The notes beneath the pieces were generated by a model. It saw only the letters and a program-made list of their open reading frames with translations. It searched no databases and was not told the origin of the DNA. The translations under genes and the position numbers were made by a program. Below, piece after piece: positions 15,391 to 24,970 of a stretch of DNA of 64,000 bases. Position 1 is the first letter of the stretch. The number at the start of each line of letters is the position of its first letter. Source of the DNA: Bacillus sp. SJS (GTDB lineage: Bacteria; Bacillota; Bacilli; Bacillales; Bacillaceae); assembly GCF_000732485.2 (NCBI RefSeq), contig NZ_JAQV02000007.1, forward strand, positions 165,884 through 229,883. The letters are read 5' to 3'.

Positions 15391-16327
15391 GGAAAGCAGC
15401 CTCCTCAGCGTTTCTGCAGATGTAAACAGTCTGCCCTTCTTTTAAAGGAAGCGATGATGGCAGTGTGATCCACTGTTCCCCGGAGTCCATCGCAATTCTG
15501 AAAAAAGACTGACCGTATTTATATAATTCCCCTTCAATTCTGCCTTTCCAAGCATGCTCAGAAGGGACTTCAGATATCCGGAGCTTGTGAGAAGGAATAA
15601 ATTCCTGCTTTTGCATCATGCCATCTCCATAGAAGGATGCCGCCTTTTCATTTGCCGGCCGCAAATAAATCTCTCGTGCTGTCCCCTTCTGAAGAATGGC
15701 TCCTTCATGCAAAATGGCAATCTCGTCGCCGATCATCGCTGCTTCTTCCATATCATGTGTAACAAAAATGGATGTAATGTTTTGCTCCTTAAGCAGGCTT
15801 TTCACCCAAATTCTCAATTTATCTCTCAAAAGAGGATCCACGTTCGCAAATGGTTCGTCCAGCAGCAAAAGCTTCGGCTCAAGCACCAGGGCTCTTGCGA
15901 GTGCAGCCCTTTGCTGCTCCCCTCCGGACAGTTCATCCGGGTACTGATTGGCCGCGTGCAGCATTTCAGTCTTTTCGAGCATCTTTTTTACTTTCTGCTC
16001 TCTTGCTTCTTTTTTTACTTTATGAATCTTAAGACCATACTCTACATTTTCGACAACGGTCATATGAGGAAACAGCAGCGCCTGCTGAAAAACGAGAACC
16101 ACCTCTCTTTTTCTTGCGGGAACACGGGTTACATCCTTTCCGTTCAAGAAAAATTGACCCTCATCCAGGGCTTCTATCCCTGCCAGGCACTTAAGGAGGG
16201 TGGACTTTCCTGTCCCGGAAGGCCCTATAAGAGAAAGGATTTCCCCCTTCTGAATAGAGAGGTGAATTCCGTCTAAGATTTTCTTCTTATGAAATCGCTT
16301 CGTACCATTGAAAACTAAATAAGACAT
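15374..16327 (-). CDS. ynjD: ABC transporter ATP-binding protein, YnjD-like
   Basis: A 317-residue importer ATPase with Walker A GPSGTGKST, Q-loop LVFQQALLFPH, signature LSGGEQQR, Walker [14 protein letters not shown] and H-loop THDMEEA. The last 90 residues (from about 225) form a TOBE-like beta domain with ITLPSSLPLKEGQTV, making it longer than E. coli YnjD, which is close to a bare ATPase. The ATG at 16327 follows GGAGG embedded in the end of the permease gene. It energises the two-domain permease upstream. The ligand is unknown. Confidence 0.82.
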   Translation of the reverse strand: MSYLVFNGTKRFHKKKILDGIHLSIQKGEILSLIGPSGTGKSTLLKCLAGIEALDEGQFFLNGKDVTRVPARKREVVLVFQQALLFPHMTVVENVEYGLKIHKVKKEAREQKVKKMLEKTEMLHAANQYPDELSGGEQQRAALARALVLEPKLLLLDEPFANVDPLLRDKLRIWVKSLLKEQNITSIFVTHDMEEAAMIGDEIAILHEGAILQKGTAREIYLRPANEKAASFYGDGMMQKQEFIPSHKLRISEVPSEHAWKGRIEGELYKYGQSFFRIAMDSGEQWITLPSSLPLKEGQTVYICRNAEEAAFLEKNS

Positions 16328-16330
16328 TTC

Positions 16331-17989
16331 TCAAAACCTCCCTTTATATGGAGCAAGGATCCGGTACACCGCTTCAAATGCTATCCAAACTCCGATGGGA
16401 ATGATGGCAAACAGCAGTGAGAAAGCGGCCATAACTGCTGTATCCGCCTGTTCAAAATAAGGAAAATAGACAAGAGCAAGCGTCAATACACTCCCTCCGC
16501 CTATTAAGCTTGTTAAAATAAACTGGCCAAGCGATATAACAAAAATCAGGAATGCAGAGGAACGGAATGAAGAAAGCAGGAGCGGAAGATGGATGGACAT
16601 AAAAATCTCCAATCCTGATGCTCCAAGCGTTTTAGCCTGCTGCTCAAAGCTTTGCCCCATTTGTTCAAAGCCTGCTCTGAATATTTTGATGGTATACGGA
16701 AGAGTTGGGAGAAGCTGAATCAGCACGACCCCGCTCCACTCATTTGCCAAACCGAGGCGGATAAACGCTATATGCAATCCCATTGCAATAAGCAATGCAG
16801 GAATTAGAATTGGAGCGAGAAGAATTGTCTCCGCGAGCGTCTTTCCTTTAAATTGCCGGAAAGCCAAAGCCCGTGCCGCTGGAATGCCTGCTGCAAAGTT
16901 CAGCAGCACGACAGCCGTTCCGATACCGACTGATGTCCATATGGACTGTACAAGCAGCGGATCTTCTGCAATCACCCTCCAGGCTCTCCATGTAAATTCC
17001 GAATTCAAGAGATGATTCCGGTCTCTTTGCATCACACTGCTAGCGATTAGAGCACCAATCGGAAGAAATACGAAGAGTAAATAAATGCTGAGAACAGCGG
17101 CGGAGCCTTTTTTCCTGAAAACGGTGATTCCAGAACTGGACGGTACCATTCTTCTTTTTCTGCCCCATAAAAAATAGAAAATAGCAGTCACCAATATAAT
17201 TAAAACGGTGACGGTGATCATCGCCGCATATGCCAATGGGCGCTGTGACCAATCCCCGTTGTAAAACCAGTCAAAAGCCAAAACAGAAACCATCTTAGGG
17301 AATGTGATCCCAAGCAGTGCCGGTACCTCATAAGCTGTCAGGATAAAAGCGAATAAGATCAGAAAGGTCTCAATAAGGACAGGGAACACCACTGGCCATT
17401 CTGCCGTTTTAAAAACGTCCCACCGCGATCCCCCAAGTGAGGTAATGACGTCCTTCCTCCTGCCATCCATAGAAAGATAGAGGGGCAGGAGCATCAAAAT
17501 CACAAAAGGAATTTCCTTCGTGACGTACGTAAGGATTATTCCTATCCCCCATTCGTCTCTGATCAGGACGGGAAATTGCCCGGGCTGCTGCAGAAAACCA
17601 ATCTCTGTCAGCACCTGAGGAATCCAGCCCGTCTGATCAAGCAGCAGCAAAAGCATGTATCCCCAGACAAAATGGGGAAAAAGAATGGGGGACCAGGCAA
17701 GCAGCTTAAAAAAAGGACGCCTCATAAATGGGGCTATTTTTCTCGTAATCCATAATCCTGCTGCAATGGCGAGCAGCGATGAGATCAAGGCAAGTGAAAA
17801 ACTGTATAAAAAGGACATTCGAAAGCTTTTCCCATTCCAGATCTCTGCATAGGCTTTTAAACTTATATTTCCATCCATTGCTGCACTTTCATACAGTGAA
17901 AAAAGAATTCCGGACAGGAGCAGGATTCCCGATAAAACAAGAGCCGGTATAACCGCACCCGGCACCGATCTATTTTTGAACCACTTCAT
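16331..17989 (-). CDS. ynjC: ABC transporter two-domain permease, YnjC-like
   Basis: A 552-residue permease made of two fused binding-protein-dependent transport domains, each about 250 residues with about six spans. EAA-type loops occur in both halves (ITSLGGSRWDVFKTAEWPVV near 185-204 and AKTLGASGLEIFMSIHLPLL near 445-464). This layout is that of the FbpB/ThiP/YnjC group, where one polypeptide replaces the permease dimer. Its start lies 20 bp inside the end of the receptor gene and its stop is 3 bp before the ATPase, so the three are translationally coupled. Confidence 0.85.
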   Translation of the reverse strand: MKWFKNRSVPGAVIPALVLSGILLLSGILFSLYESAAMDGNISLKAYAEIWNGKSFRMSFLYSFSLALISSLLAIAAGLWITRKIAPFMRRPFFKLLAWSPILFPHFVWGYMLLLLLDQTGWIPQVLTEIGFLQQPGQFPVLIRDEWGIGIILTYVTKEIPFVILMLLPLYLSMDGRRKDVITSLGGSRWDVFKTAEWPVVFPVLIETFLILFAFILTAYEVPALLGITFPKMVSVLAFDWFYNGDWSQRPLAYAAMITVTVLIILVTAIFYFLWGRKRRMVPSSSGITVFRKKGSAAVLSIYLLFVFLPIGALIASSVMQRDRNHLLNSEFTWRAWRVIAEDPLLVQSIWTSVGIGTAVVLLNFAAGIPAARALAFRQFKGKTLAETILLAPILIPALLIAMGLHIAFIRLGLANEWSGVVLIQLLPTLPYTIKIFRAGFEQMGQSFEQQAKTLGASGLEIFMSIHLPLLLSSFRSSAFLIFVISLGQFILTSLIGGGSVLTLALVYFPYFEQADTAVMAAFSLLFAIIPIGVWIAFEAVYRILAPYKGRF

Positions 17990-19202
17990 TCGTCCAGTTC
18001 TCCTTTAACCAGTTCACATACCGTGAATCAATCTCCGGAAGGAAAGCATCTTTTAATTGCTCCGGCTTCAACACGCTGTCTCCCCGCTTAATTTCATCGT
18101 ATTCAGCCTTCTGCTGATTGGATAGCTTTGAATAATCCAAAGCCGGACTCTCCCCCCAATATTCCGGTGAGAGCTTTTTGATTTGTGCTTCCGGTGAAAG
18201 CAGGAAATTTATTGACGCTAATGCCCCCTCTTTATTTGAGCTATTGGCTGGTATGGCGAGGAAATGCGTATTCCCAATCGAGCCTGATTCAAGAACAAAG
18301 GACCGGGTTGATTCAGGGAATACGCCTTTTTCAATAAGACTCTCTGCGCGGGCCTCATTATAGCCCATTGTCATGGCAACCTCCCCATTAGCGTAGAGCT
18401 TATCAAGCTCGGTCAGATCATTCGGATAGAGCTTTCCCTTCTTCCAGAGATAGGGCTCCAGCTCATTTAAATCCTTCCAAAGCCGGTCACTGCCTGTTTT
18501 TGCAAATTTTTCATCATATCCTTTATCGAGAAGACCCTTTGCCCCGCCTGCTGATTCATAAAACAAATGTCTGATAAAAGCATTTCCTGTGAAATCTTTC
18601 GGATCAGGGTAGGCGAACTGGCCGGGATTGGCTTTCACCCATTTCTTTAAATCCTCTATCGTTTTAGGCGGATCCATAATTTTAGATGAATCATAATGGA
18701 AGACAAACTGCACTTTCCCCCATGGTGCTTCATAACCCTTTGTTTCCAGACCGAAGTCATAAAGGTTTTCAAGGGATTTTGTATCGTAGTATTTCGTGTA
18801 ATTCGGCAGTTTTTCAGTAATCGGGCCAAGAAGCAGATTGTTTTGCTTGGCGTTCTTAAAGTTCTCTCCATTCAGCCAAACAATATCGATCGTTCCTTCT
18901 GTCTGTCCTGTTCTTTTCTCTGTTTCCAGTTTTTGAAGAATTTCAGGGGTATCCATTGGAACTCTTTCTAAAAGGATATTGTTTTTTTCTTTGACCGCCG
19001 GTTTCACGTACTCATCTATATAAGCATTGATCCCAGGGTCACCGCCCCACATGAAGAGCCTCACTTTTCTCCCCGCAGCCTCTTTTTCAATATCCGACCA
19101 GCTGGATGCAAGAACTTTTTGGCTGTCCTTTTCTGTATCGGCCTTGGAAGAGCAGCCTGCTAATGCCAGTATAATCATAAATAAGACCAATAATCGCTTC
19201 AT
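17970..19202 (-). CDS. ynjB: ABC transporter substrate-binding lipoprotein, YnjB-like (COG4134)
   Basis: A 410-residue receptor with signal peptide and lipobox LAGCSSKAD. The opening LFMWGGDPGINAYIDEYVKP, the block DIVWLNGENF and the segment YPDPKDFTGNAFIR are typical of the YnjB family rather than of ordinary iron or spermidine receptors. The ATG at 19202 has AAAGGGG seven bases upstream; a TTG two codons earlier is less likely. It is the first gene of the operon with ynjC, ynjD, TVP38, CDP-alcohol transferase and oxidoreductase genes. I know of no established ligand for this family. Confidence 0.85.
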   Translation of the reverse strand: MKRLLVLFMIILALAGCSSKADTEKDSQKVLASSWSDIEKEAAGRKVRLFMWGGDPGINAYIDEYVKPAVKEKNNILLERVPMDTPEILQKLETEKRTGQTEGTIDIVWLNGENFKNAKQNNLLLGPITEKLPNYTKYYDTKSLENLYDFGLETKGYEAPWGKVQFVFHYDSSKIMDPPKTIEDLKKWVKANPGQFAYPDPKDFTGNAFIRHLFYESAGGAKGLLDKGYDEKFAKTGSDRLWKDLNELEPYLWKKGKLYPNDLTELDKLYANGEVAMTMGYNEARAESLIEKGVFPESTRSFVLESGSIGNTHFLAIPANSSNKEGALASINFLLSPEAQIKKLSPEYWGESPALDYSKLSNQQKAEYDEIKRGDSVLKPEQLKDAFLPEIDSRYVNWLKENWTNEVVQK

Positions 19203-19320
19203 GCACAATCCCCTTTTACGTTAAGATAGACAGATATTAATACCCCAAGAGACCTATATTGAATCCTCAATCAGAACATCAAGCATCCAAAAGGCCGGCC
19301 ATTCAAGCCAGCCTTCCATT

Positions 19321-20463
19321 TCACTTAAATTCATCTGCGAATTCTCCATAGCCTTTTTTCTTAAGATCTTCCTTTGGAATAAATTTCAGCGCTGCAGAGT
19401 TCATGCAATAGCGGAGTCCTGTAGGCTTTGGCCCGTCATCAAAAACGTGCCCAAGATGAGAGTCAGCGTACTTGCTTCGTACCTCTGTCCTTGTCATAAA
19501 CAGACCGTTATCCTCTTTTTCAACGATATTCCCGGGAACAAGCGGCTTGGTGAAGCTTGGCCAGCCGGTTCCAGAATCGAATTTATCCTTTGAACTGAAC
19601 AGCGGTTCACCAGATACGATGTCTACATATATTCCGTCGTCCTTCAAATCATGATAGGCATTGCTGAACGACCGCTCCGTCCCATCCTTTTGGGTCACCT
19701 TGTATTGCTCTGCAGAAAGAGTTTTTTTCAGCTCTGCATCAGAAGGCTTTTTAAAATCCGCATAGCTTGAGACAGCTTTTGATTTTTCCTTTATTTTCAC
19801 TTCACGGTCTTTCCCCCAGGCTTCATCTAAAAACTGGTCGCGTCCTGAATTGTTTCTGTAAAATTTATATTGAACCGAGCTCTTTTTATAATAATCCTGA
19901 TGGTATTCTTCAGCTTGATAAAACGTATCCGCGCTTCTGATTTCAGTCACGAGCTTGGAATCGAACCTTTTCGATGCCTGCAGATCTGCTTTGGATTTTT
20001 CTGCTGCTGCTTTTTGCTCCTCGCTGTGATAGAAAATAGCGGACACATACTGATCTCCTCTGTCTACAAATTGACCGCCGCTGTCTGTCGGATCGATCTG
20101 CCTCCAAAATACTTGAAGCAGCTCATCATAGGAAATTTTAGAAGGATCGTAAACAACCTGCACCGCTTCAACATGTCCAGTGGAGCCTGAGGAAACCTCT
20201 TCATAGGAAGGATTTTTCTTTTCTCCGCCTGTGTAGCCTGAAATGACTTCGTAAACGCCGTCCAGTTTTTCAAACGGCGGTTCCATGCACCAGAAGCATC
20301 CTCCTGCAAAGGTTGCTGTCGCTTTTGTTGAATCAGCCTCCACCGCTTCAACAGGCTGTGTTCCATAGGACCGTTTCGTAAAATATTCCCCCAAATTCGG
20401 GGCAACCACAAACAAAATAGCTGCAATACCCGCTATGACAATAATCGGCACCCAGATTTTCAT
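19321..20463 (-). CDS. msrAB: membrane-anchored peptide methionine sulfoxide reductase MsrA-MsrB fusion
   Basis: A 380-residue two-domain enzyme. Residues about 4-24 form an uncleaved N-terminal membrane anchor without lipobox, so the enzyme faces outside. The MsrA domain (about 50-205) carries the catalytic GGCFWC; the MsrB domain (about 235-370) carries SGTGWPSF and catalytic RYCMNSA. The MsrB part lacks the zinc-binding CxxC pairs and has Thr where a resolving Cys often sits, so recycling may need an outside reductant. The ATG at 20463 uses an AAAGGAG at the end of the kinase gene 2 bp away; an ATG two codons earlier is too close to that site. It repairs oxidised methionine in surface proteins and is co-transcribed with a two-component system. 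Confidence 0.9.
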   Translation of the reverse strand: MKIWVPIIVIAGIAAILFVVAPNLGEYFTKRSYGTQPVEAVEADSTKATATFAGGCFWCMEPPFEKLDGVYEVISGYTGGEKKNPSYEEVSSGSTGHVEAVQVVYDPSKISYDELLQVFWRQIDPTDSGGQFVDRGDQYVSAIFYHSEEQKAAAEKSKADLQASKRFDSKLVTEIRSADTFYQAEEYHQDYYKKSSVQYKFYRNNSGRDQFLDEAWGKDREVKIKEKSKAVSSYADFKKPSDAELKKTLSAEQYKVTQKDGTERSFSNAYHDLKDDGIYVDIVSGEPLFSSKDKFDSGTGWPSFTKPLVPGNIVEKEDNGLFMTRTEVRSKYADSHLGHVFDDGPKPTGLRYCMNSAALKFIPKEDLKKKGYGEFADEFK

Positions 20464-20465
20464 GG

Positions 20466-21509
20466 TCATTCTCCTTTCTGTTTTAGCGGAAGCGAAAACC
20501 AAAATTCACTTCCTTTGCCCTCTTCGCTTCTAACACCCATCTCTCCATGATGGAGAGCGATAAATTCTTTTGCAATCGCAAGGCCTAGCCCTGACCCCCC
20601 CAGTGCTTTGTTTCTTGACTTTTCTGCTCGGTAAAACCGTTCAAAAATCCGCTTCTGATCGGATAATGTTATTCCCTGTCCCTGATCCTTCACGGAAAAT
20701 AGGACGGATTGGTCCGCTTGCTTTACTCTAAGCAAAATTACACTGCCAACAGGCGAATGGGCAACTGCATTTTGAATAAGGTTCGATAAGACTCTCATAA
20801 TCTGATCTCTGACAATTGGGACTGCCGGTATTCCATTCTCCATAAGGACTTCTGGCTGCACTTGTTTTTCTTTAAAAATAAGCTCAAACTGCTGGAGAAC
20901 ATCCAGAACAAGCTGATCAGCATGGACGGTTTCAGGACGGAATGGTATCTGCTTGCTATCAAGCTGGGACAGTTCGAATAGCTCTTGAATCAGCTTGCTT
21001 AAACGATTGGATTCCTTTTTAATAGTTTCAAGGTACTCATTTCTCTCCTGCTCACTTTTCACTACGCCATCCTGAAGTGCTTCAACATAGGACAAAATGG
21101 AGGCAATTGGTGTTCTCAGATCATGCGATACATTGGCAATCAGCTCCGTTTTGTAAGCCTCCGATCTCTTTACTTCCTGAAACATGTGATCCAGCTTCTT
21201 CGCCATTTCATTAAAATGGCTGCCAAGCTCTTTAATTTCAGCGGGACCTTTTTCAGAAACCCTGACCGCAAACTGGCCCTCTGACATTTTCTTCGATTCA
21301 GATTTCACCTGGTTTACAGCTTTCATAAGCGGACCCGTTAGAAAAAAATGAGCCAGAGCAGAAATGGAACCCGCAGCGAAAGTAATAATCGTCAAGATTA
21401 AAATGGATTCATTAGGGATCGACATCTGCACAAAACTAATCAGCAAAAACATCAGGATCAGCAGTGTGCTTAAAAAATTTGCCAAGATGAGAAGCGTTCT
21501 GATTTTCAT
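20466..21509 (-). CDS. sensor histidine kinase
   Basis: A 347-residue membrane kinase: two adjacent N-terminal membrane spans (about 5-29 and 34-58) with almost no extracellular loop, a HAMP domain (about 60-115), the HisKA dimerisation helix with phosphoacceptor in [12 protein letters not shown] (about 125-136), and an ATPase domain with N box, DQGQGI and GGSGLGLAI. The lack of an extracytoplasmic domain means it senses within the membrane or via a partner. It overlaps its response regulator by 4 bp and abuts msrAB. Confidence 0.9.
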   Translation of the reverse strand: MKIRTLLILANFLSTLLILMFLLISFVQMSIPNESILILTIITFAAGSISALAHFFLTGPLMKAVNQVKSESKKMSEGQFAVRVSEKGPAEIKELGSHFNEMAKKLDHMFQEVKRSEAYKTELIANVSHDLRTPIASILSYVEALQDGVVKSEQERNEYLETIKKESNRLSKLIQELFELSQLDSKQIPFRPETVHADQLVLDVLQQFELIFKEKQVQPEVLMENGIPAVPIVRDQIMRVLSNLIQNAVAHSPVGSVILLRVKQADQSVLFSVKDQGQGITLSDQKRIFERFYRAEKSRNKALGGSGLGLAIAKEFIALHHGEMGVRSEEGKGSEFWFSLPLKQKGE

Positions 21510-22195
21510 ACCGGCTGCTCCAATTTATAGCCGATTCCCCATACCGTTTTAATATACTGAGGTTCTGCTGGATTGAGTTCAAGCTTCTCTCTCAGTCTCC
21601 GGACATGTACATTGACGGTATTTCCATCTCCTGAAAAATCATATCCCCACACCTTTTCAAGCAGCTGGGACCTGGAGAATACTTGAGACGGGTGACTGGC
21701 AAGCAGCCAGAGCATATCAAACTCTTTGGCGGTCATCTCTATGATTTTTTCACCCGCTTTAACTTGTCTTGTCGATAATTCGATGGAAATAGAGCCGACT
21801 GTAATGGACTGCTTTTCTGCGATTTTGTATTTCGAGGTCCGCCTTAACATGTTCTTCACTCTTAATACAAGTTCTCTGGGGCTGAACGGTTTGGTTAAGT
21901 AATCGTCCGCCCCTAAGGTTAAGCCAAGGAGCCGGTCCCGTTCCTGTCCCAGAGCCGTGAGCATGATGATTGGAACATCCTCGTCCTCCATTCGGATTTC
22001 CTCTGCAGCAGTCCAGCCGTCCTTTTCAGGCATCATGAGATCAAGAACGATCAAATCTGGTCTTCCCCTTTTCCACTGCTCGACCGCCTCAAATCCATTG
22101 ACCGCTGAATCAACCCTGTAGCCTTCTCTTTCCAGATAGCGCCGGCAAACATCGAGAATAGCAGGTTCATCATCAACAAGTAATATTTTCTGCAT
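21506..22195 (-). CDS. OmpR/PhoB-family response regulator
   Basis: A 229-residue regulator with a receiver domain (acidic DDEP pocket, phospho-acceptor in VLDLMMPEKDGW near residue 51, conserved Thr in MLTALG and Lys in YLTKPFSPRE), a linker, and a C-terminal winged helix (about 130-225, with TAKEFDMLWLLASHPSQVFSR and VHVRRLREKLE). AAAGGGG lies before the ATG at 22195. First gene of the three-gene unit with the kinase and msrAB, so it probably controls its own operon in response to envelope oxidation or cell-wall stress; the signal is unknown. Confidence 0.9.
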   Translation of the reverse strand: MQKILLVDDEPAILDVCRRYLEREGYRVDSAVNGFEAVEQWKRGRPDLIVLDLMMPEKDGWTAAEEIRMEDEDVPIIMLTALGQERDRLLGLTLGADDYLTKPFSPRELVLRVKNMLRRTSKYKIAEKQSITVGSISIELSTRQVKAGEKIIEMTAKEFDMLWLLASHPSQVFSRSQLLEKVWGYDFSGDGNTVNVHVRRLREKLELNPAEPQYIKTVWGIGYKLEQPV

Positions 22196-22515
22196 GTGTA
22201 TTGACCCCTTTGATCTATACTTTCTTTATCCAACAGAGTGTCTTAGAAAAAAGCTCTTACTTTACTATATCCCAGCCAGCCAATCTCGCCTAAGAATCAT
22301 GCTCTCTGCTCTTAATCGCATCATAAACCCGGAAAATTATGAAAGGATAAGGAAATGATTAAATAAGTATGAACAATTCATTTTTTTATGGAAATGCTTC
22401 AGCTCTGAAGCAGGATGACTGCTGCCATTAACCCTAAACTGGCTGATCTTTCTAACAAGAAAACGTGATAAATGGATAAAAAGATCATTTTTATTATCTC
22501 CAATCTCTTGAACAT
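22196..22515. other. 320-bp intergenic stretch, no gene recognised
   Basis: AT-rich DNA between the response regulator start and the metK terminator. It should hold the promoter of the regulator-kinase-msrAB operon, but I could not pick a convincing -35/-10 pair. No small gene with a ribosome binding site was found. Confidence 0.5.
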
Positions 22516-22553
22516 AAAAAAACGTCCGGAACGGTTACGTTCCAGACGTTTTT
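22516..22553 (-). terminator. metK terminator
   Basis: A CGTC-GGAACG stem with GTTA loop and a T-run on both strands, 48 bp after the metK stop. Confidence 0.8.
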
Positions 22554-22601
22554 GCTTTTTATAGCTGCTGTCTTAAGCAAGTCTTCCCATACGGGAATTG
22601 A

Positions 22602-23795
22602 TTAAAGGACTGAGCGAAGTGCTTCTGCTTTGTCTGTTTGCTCCCATGGAAGCTCAACATCTGTACGGCCGAAGTGACCGTATGCAGCAGTTTGTTTGTA
22701 AATTGGACGGCGAAGATCAAGCATTTTGATAATGCCTGCAGGGCGAAGATCAAAGTTATTGCGGACCGCTTCAACAAGAACTTCCTCGCTTGCTTTGCCT
22801 GTTCCGAATGTATCGATGGAGATGGATACCGGCTGTGCTACCCCGATTGCGTACGCAAGCTGAACTTCACATTTGTCAGCAAGCCCGGCAGCAACGATGT
22901 TTTTCGCAACGTAGCGAGCTGCATAAGCCGCAGAACGGTCAACTTTTGTAGCATCCTTACCAGAGAATGCTCCACCGCCGTGACGAGCATATCCGCCATA
23001 CGTATCAACGATGATTTTACGGCCAGTAAGACCTGCATCACCTTGAGGTCCTCCGATCACGAAGCGGCCAGTCGGATTGATGAAATATTTCGTGTTCTCA
23101 TCAATCAATTCTGCAGGAACTACAGGTTTGATAACAAATTCTTTAAGGTTGCGCTGAATTTGCTCCAAAGAAATTTCAGGGTGATGCTGTGTAGAAATAA
23201 CAATTGTATCTACACGAACCGGTTTGTTGTTTTCATCATATTCAACCGTAACTTGCGTTTTACCGTCTGGACGAAGGTATGGAAGAATTTCTTCCTTGCG
23301 TACTTCTGTCAGACGGCGCGCCAATTTGTGTGCAAGTGAAATAGGAAGAGGCATTAGCTCCTTCGTTTCGTTGCATGCAAATCCGAACATCAGCCCTTGG
23401 TCACCCGCTCCAATTGCATCAATCTCAGCGTCTGTCATTTGGCCTTCACGTGCTTCAAGTGCCTGGTCAACTCCCATTGCGATGTCAGCTGACTGCTCAT
23501 CGATCGAAGTAAGAACTGCACATGTTTCAGCATCGAAACCGTATTTTGCGCGTGTATAGCCGATTTCCTTAACCGTTTCACGAACAATTTTAGGGATATC
23601 GACATAAGTCGAAGTCGTGATTTCTCCAGCTACAAGAACAAGTCCTGTTGTAACAGATGTTTCACAAGCTACACGTGCATTCGGATCGTTGGCAAGAATG
23701 GCATCCAAAATGGAGTCTGAAATTTGGTCACAAATCTTATCCGGATGTCCTTCCGTAACGGATTCTGATGTGAAAAGATGGCGTTTAATCGACAT
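22602..23795 (-). CDS. metK: S-adenosylmethionine synthetase
   Basis: A 397-residue enzyme that makes SAM from methionine and ATP. Signatures are plain: [17 protein letters not shown] near the N-terminus, [12 protein letters not shown] (about residues 118-129) and the phosphate-binding [16 protein letters not shown] (about 272-287). GAGGAGG lies before the ATG at 23795. The leader carries an S-box riboswitch and intrinsic terminator (23959-24141), so expression falls when SAM is high. Supplies SAM for the methyltransferases and radical SAM protein nearby and feeds the LuxS branch. Confidence 0.97.
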   Translation of the reverse strand: MSIKRHLFTSESVTEGHPDKICDQISDSILDAILANDPNARVACETSVTTGLVLVAGEITTSTYVDIPKIVRETVKEIGYTRAKYGFDAETCAVLTSIDEQSADIAMGVDQALEAREGQMTDAEIDAIGAGDQGLMFGFACNETKELMPLPISLAHKLARRLTEVRKEEILPYLRPDGKTQVTVEYDENNKPVRVDTIVISTQHHPEISLEQIQRNLKEFVIKPVVPAELIDENTKYFINPTGRFVIGGPQGDAGLTGRKIIVDTYGGYARHGGGAFSGKDATKVDRSAAYAARYVAKNIVAAGLADKCEVQLAYAIGVAQPVSISIDTFGTGKASEEVLVEAVRNNFDLRPAGIIKMLDLRRPIYKQTAAYGHFGRTDVELPWEQTDKAEALRSVL

Positions 23796-23958
23796 AGTAA
23801 TTCCTCCTCTGAAAATTAAGCTGTTCTATTGGTAAGGTTCAGTTATGTACTTCCCCTCTTTTTTTGAGACGGAACTCGTTCCCATTACTTATCTTTCGCT
23901 TTAATTTAAGAATCTTTCCCTTACAATAGCCTTAAAGGAAAAAGATTCCAGACTGCAT

Positions 23959-23990
23959 AAAAAAACCCTTCCCACTTAATAGAGGAAAGG
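23959..23990 (-). terminator. riboswitch-controlled terminator in the metK leader
   Basis: On the minus strand CCTTTCC pairs with GGGAAGG, followed by seven T, between the SAM aptamer and the metK start. It is the expression platform of the S-box. Confidence 0.8.
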
Positions 23991-24009
23991 AGTTGATTTT
24001 CAGCCTTTC

Positions 24010-24141
24010 ACTCTTATCGCTCAAGGACTACAGCCTTGCGTCAGGTTAGCACCTTTGCATGAGTGAAAACATTACGTTTTCAAGTCTTGCAGGTTGCTGG
24101 GCTTCATAGGGCCTGTCCCTCCGCCAGCTCGGGATAAGAGA
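24010..24141 (-). promoter_or_regulatory. SAM-I (S-box) riboswitch of metK
   Basis: Reading minus from 24141: CTCTTATCCCGAGC, then the conserved GGCGGAGGGAC and GAAGCCCAGCAACC blocks, a P3 stem (AAAACGTAATGTTTT), AAGGTGCTAACCTG, and the closing CGATAAGAG that pairs with the start as P1. This is the classic order of S-box elements. A terminator follows and then metK 163 bp away. SAM binding favours termination. Confidence 0.95.
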
Positions 24142-24399
24142 ATCCGTTCAAGGACATATATTACCCCAAATTTCCCGCAAATGTCAACAAAAAATGACAA
24201 GCTTTCTCCCAAAAAAGTCAGGGCAGCAGGAAAGATGGGCTTATGATGGATTCAGCTATGGATTTATTTTAGTTGGGTGTGAGTTTTGCTTTTTGTTCGG
24301 CGGGGCACCATTTGAGAGGATTTGGGCCGTTTTCTGGCGGGTTTGGCTTCGTATGTGGCCGGTCACGATCGCTTTTCGCTTTTCGGCCGATCAGATCGG

Positions 24400-24800
24400 T
24401 TTTCCAGCGGATCCCTTCGCTATTTCGGCCAAACTATTTTTTCCAGCCGGTCTGGTACGTTTTGCAGCCAGTCCTGCTTCGTTTCCGGCCGATCAGCTCA
24501 GTTTTCCAGCCAATCCCATCACTTTTCCAGCCAAACTATTTTTTCCAGCCGATCTGGTACGATTTCCAGCCAGTCCTGCTTCGTTTCCGGCCGATCAGCG
24601 CGGTTTTTCAGCCAATCCCATCACTTTTCCAGCCAAACTATTTTTTCCAGCCGGTCTGGTACGTTTTCCAGCCAGTCCTGCTTCGTTTCCGGCCGATCAG
24701 CGCGGTTTTTCAGCCAGTCCTGCTTCGTTTCCAGCCGATCAGCGCGGTTTTCCAGCCGATCCCTTCGCTATTCCGGCCAAACTATTTTTTCCAGCATTGC
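24400..24800. repeat. tandem array of a 21-bp unit with higher-order 105-bp repeat
   Basis: The unit is TTTTCCAGCC followed by 11 variable bases (variants contain GATCAGCGCGG, AATCCCATCAC, GATCTGGTACG, AGTCCTGCTTC). Five units in fixed order form a 105-bp block that recurs about three times. Degenerate copies extend left to about 24310 and right to 25150. Since 21 is a multiple of three, a long reading frame with heptad repeats (FPADQRG, FPANPIT) stays open, but there is no credible ribosome binding site. Confidence 0.88.
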
Positions 24801-24855
24801 GTACTATCCGAACGTGCGTATACGCACCTGCGAAATTTACCAAACCATGTCGGAT

Positions 24856-24970
24856 AGTCGATATATTGAGAAAATAGACGATATAATTTTTTTTCGGTCG
24901 ATATATTTAAATTTTGGTCGATATAATTTTTTTTCGGTCGATATACTCATATTTCGGTCGATATATTGTG
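24856..24970. repeat. six copies of a 20-bp GTCGATATA repeat
   Basis: GTCGATATA or a one-base variant recurs at exactly 20-bp steps, with units starting at 24856, 24876, 24896, 24916, 24936 and 24956. The rest of each unit is A/T-only or nearly so. It is embedded in the right part of the 21-bp array but shares no sequence with it. Confidence 0.88.

Noticed and set aside
22638..23339. 233-codon plus-strand frame inside metK
   Set aside because: Shadow of the metK gene, which has full family signatures on minus.
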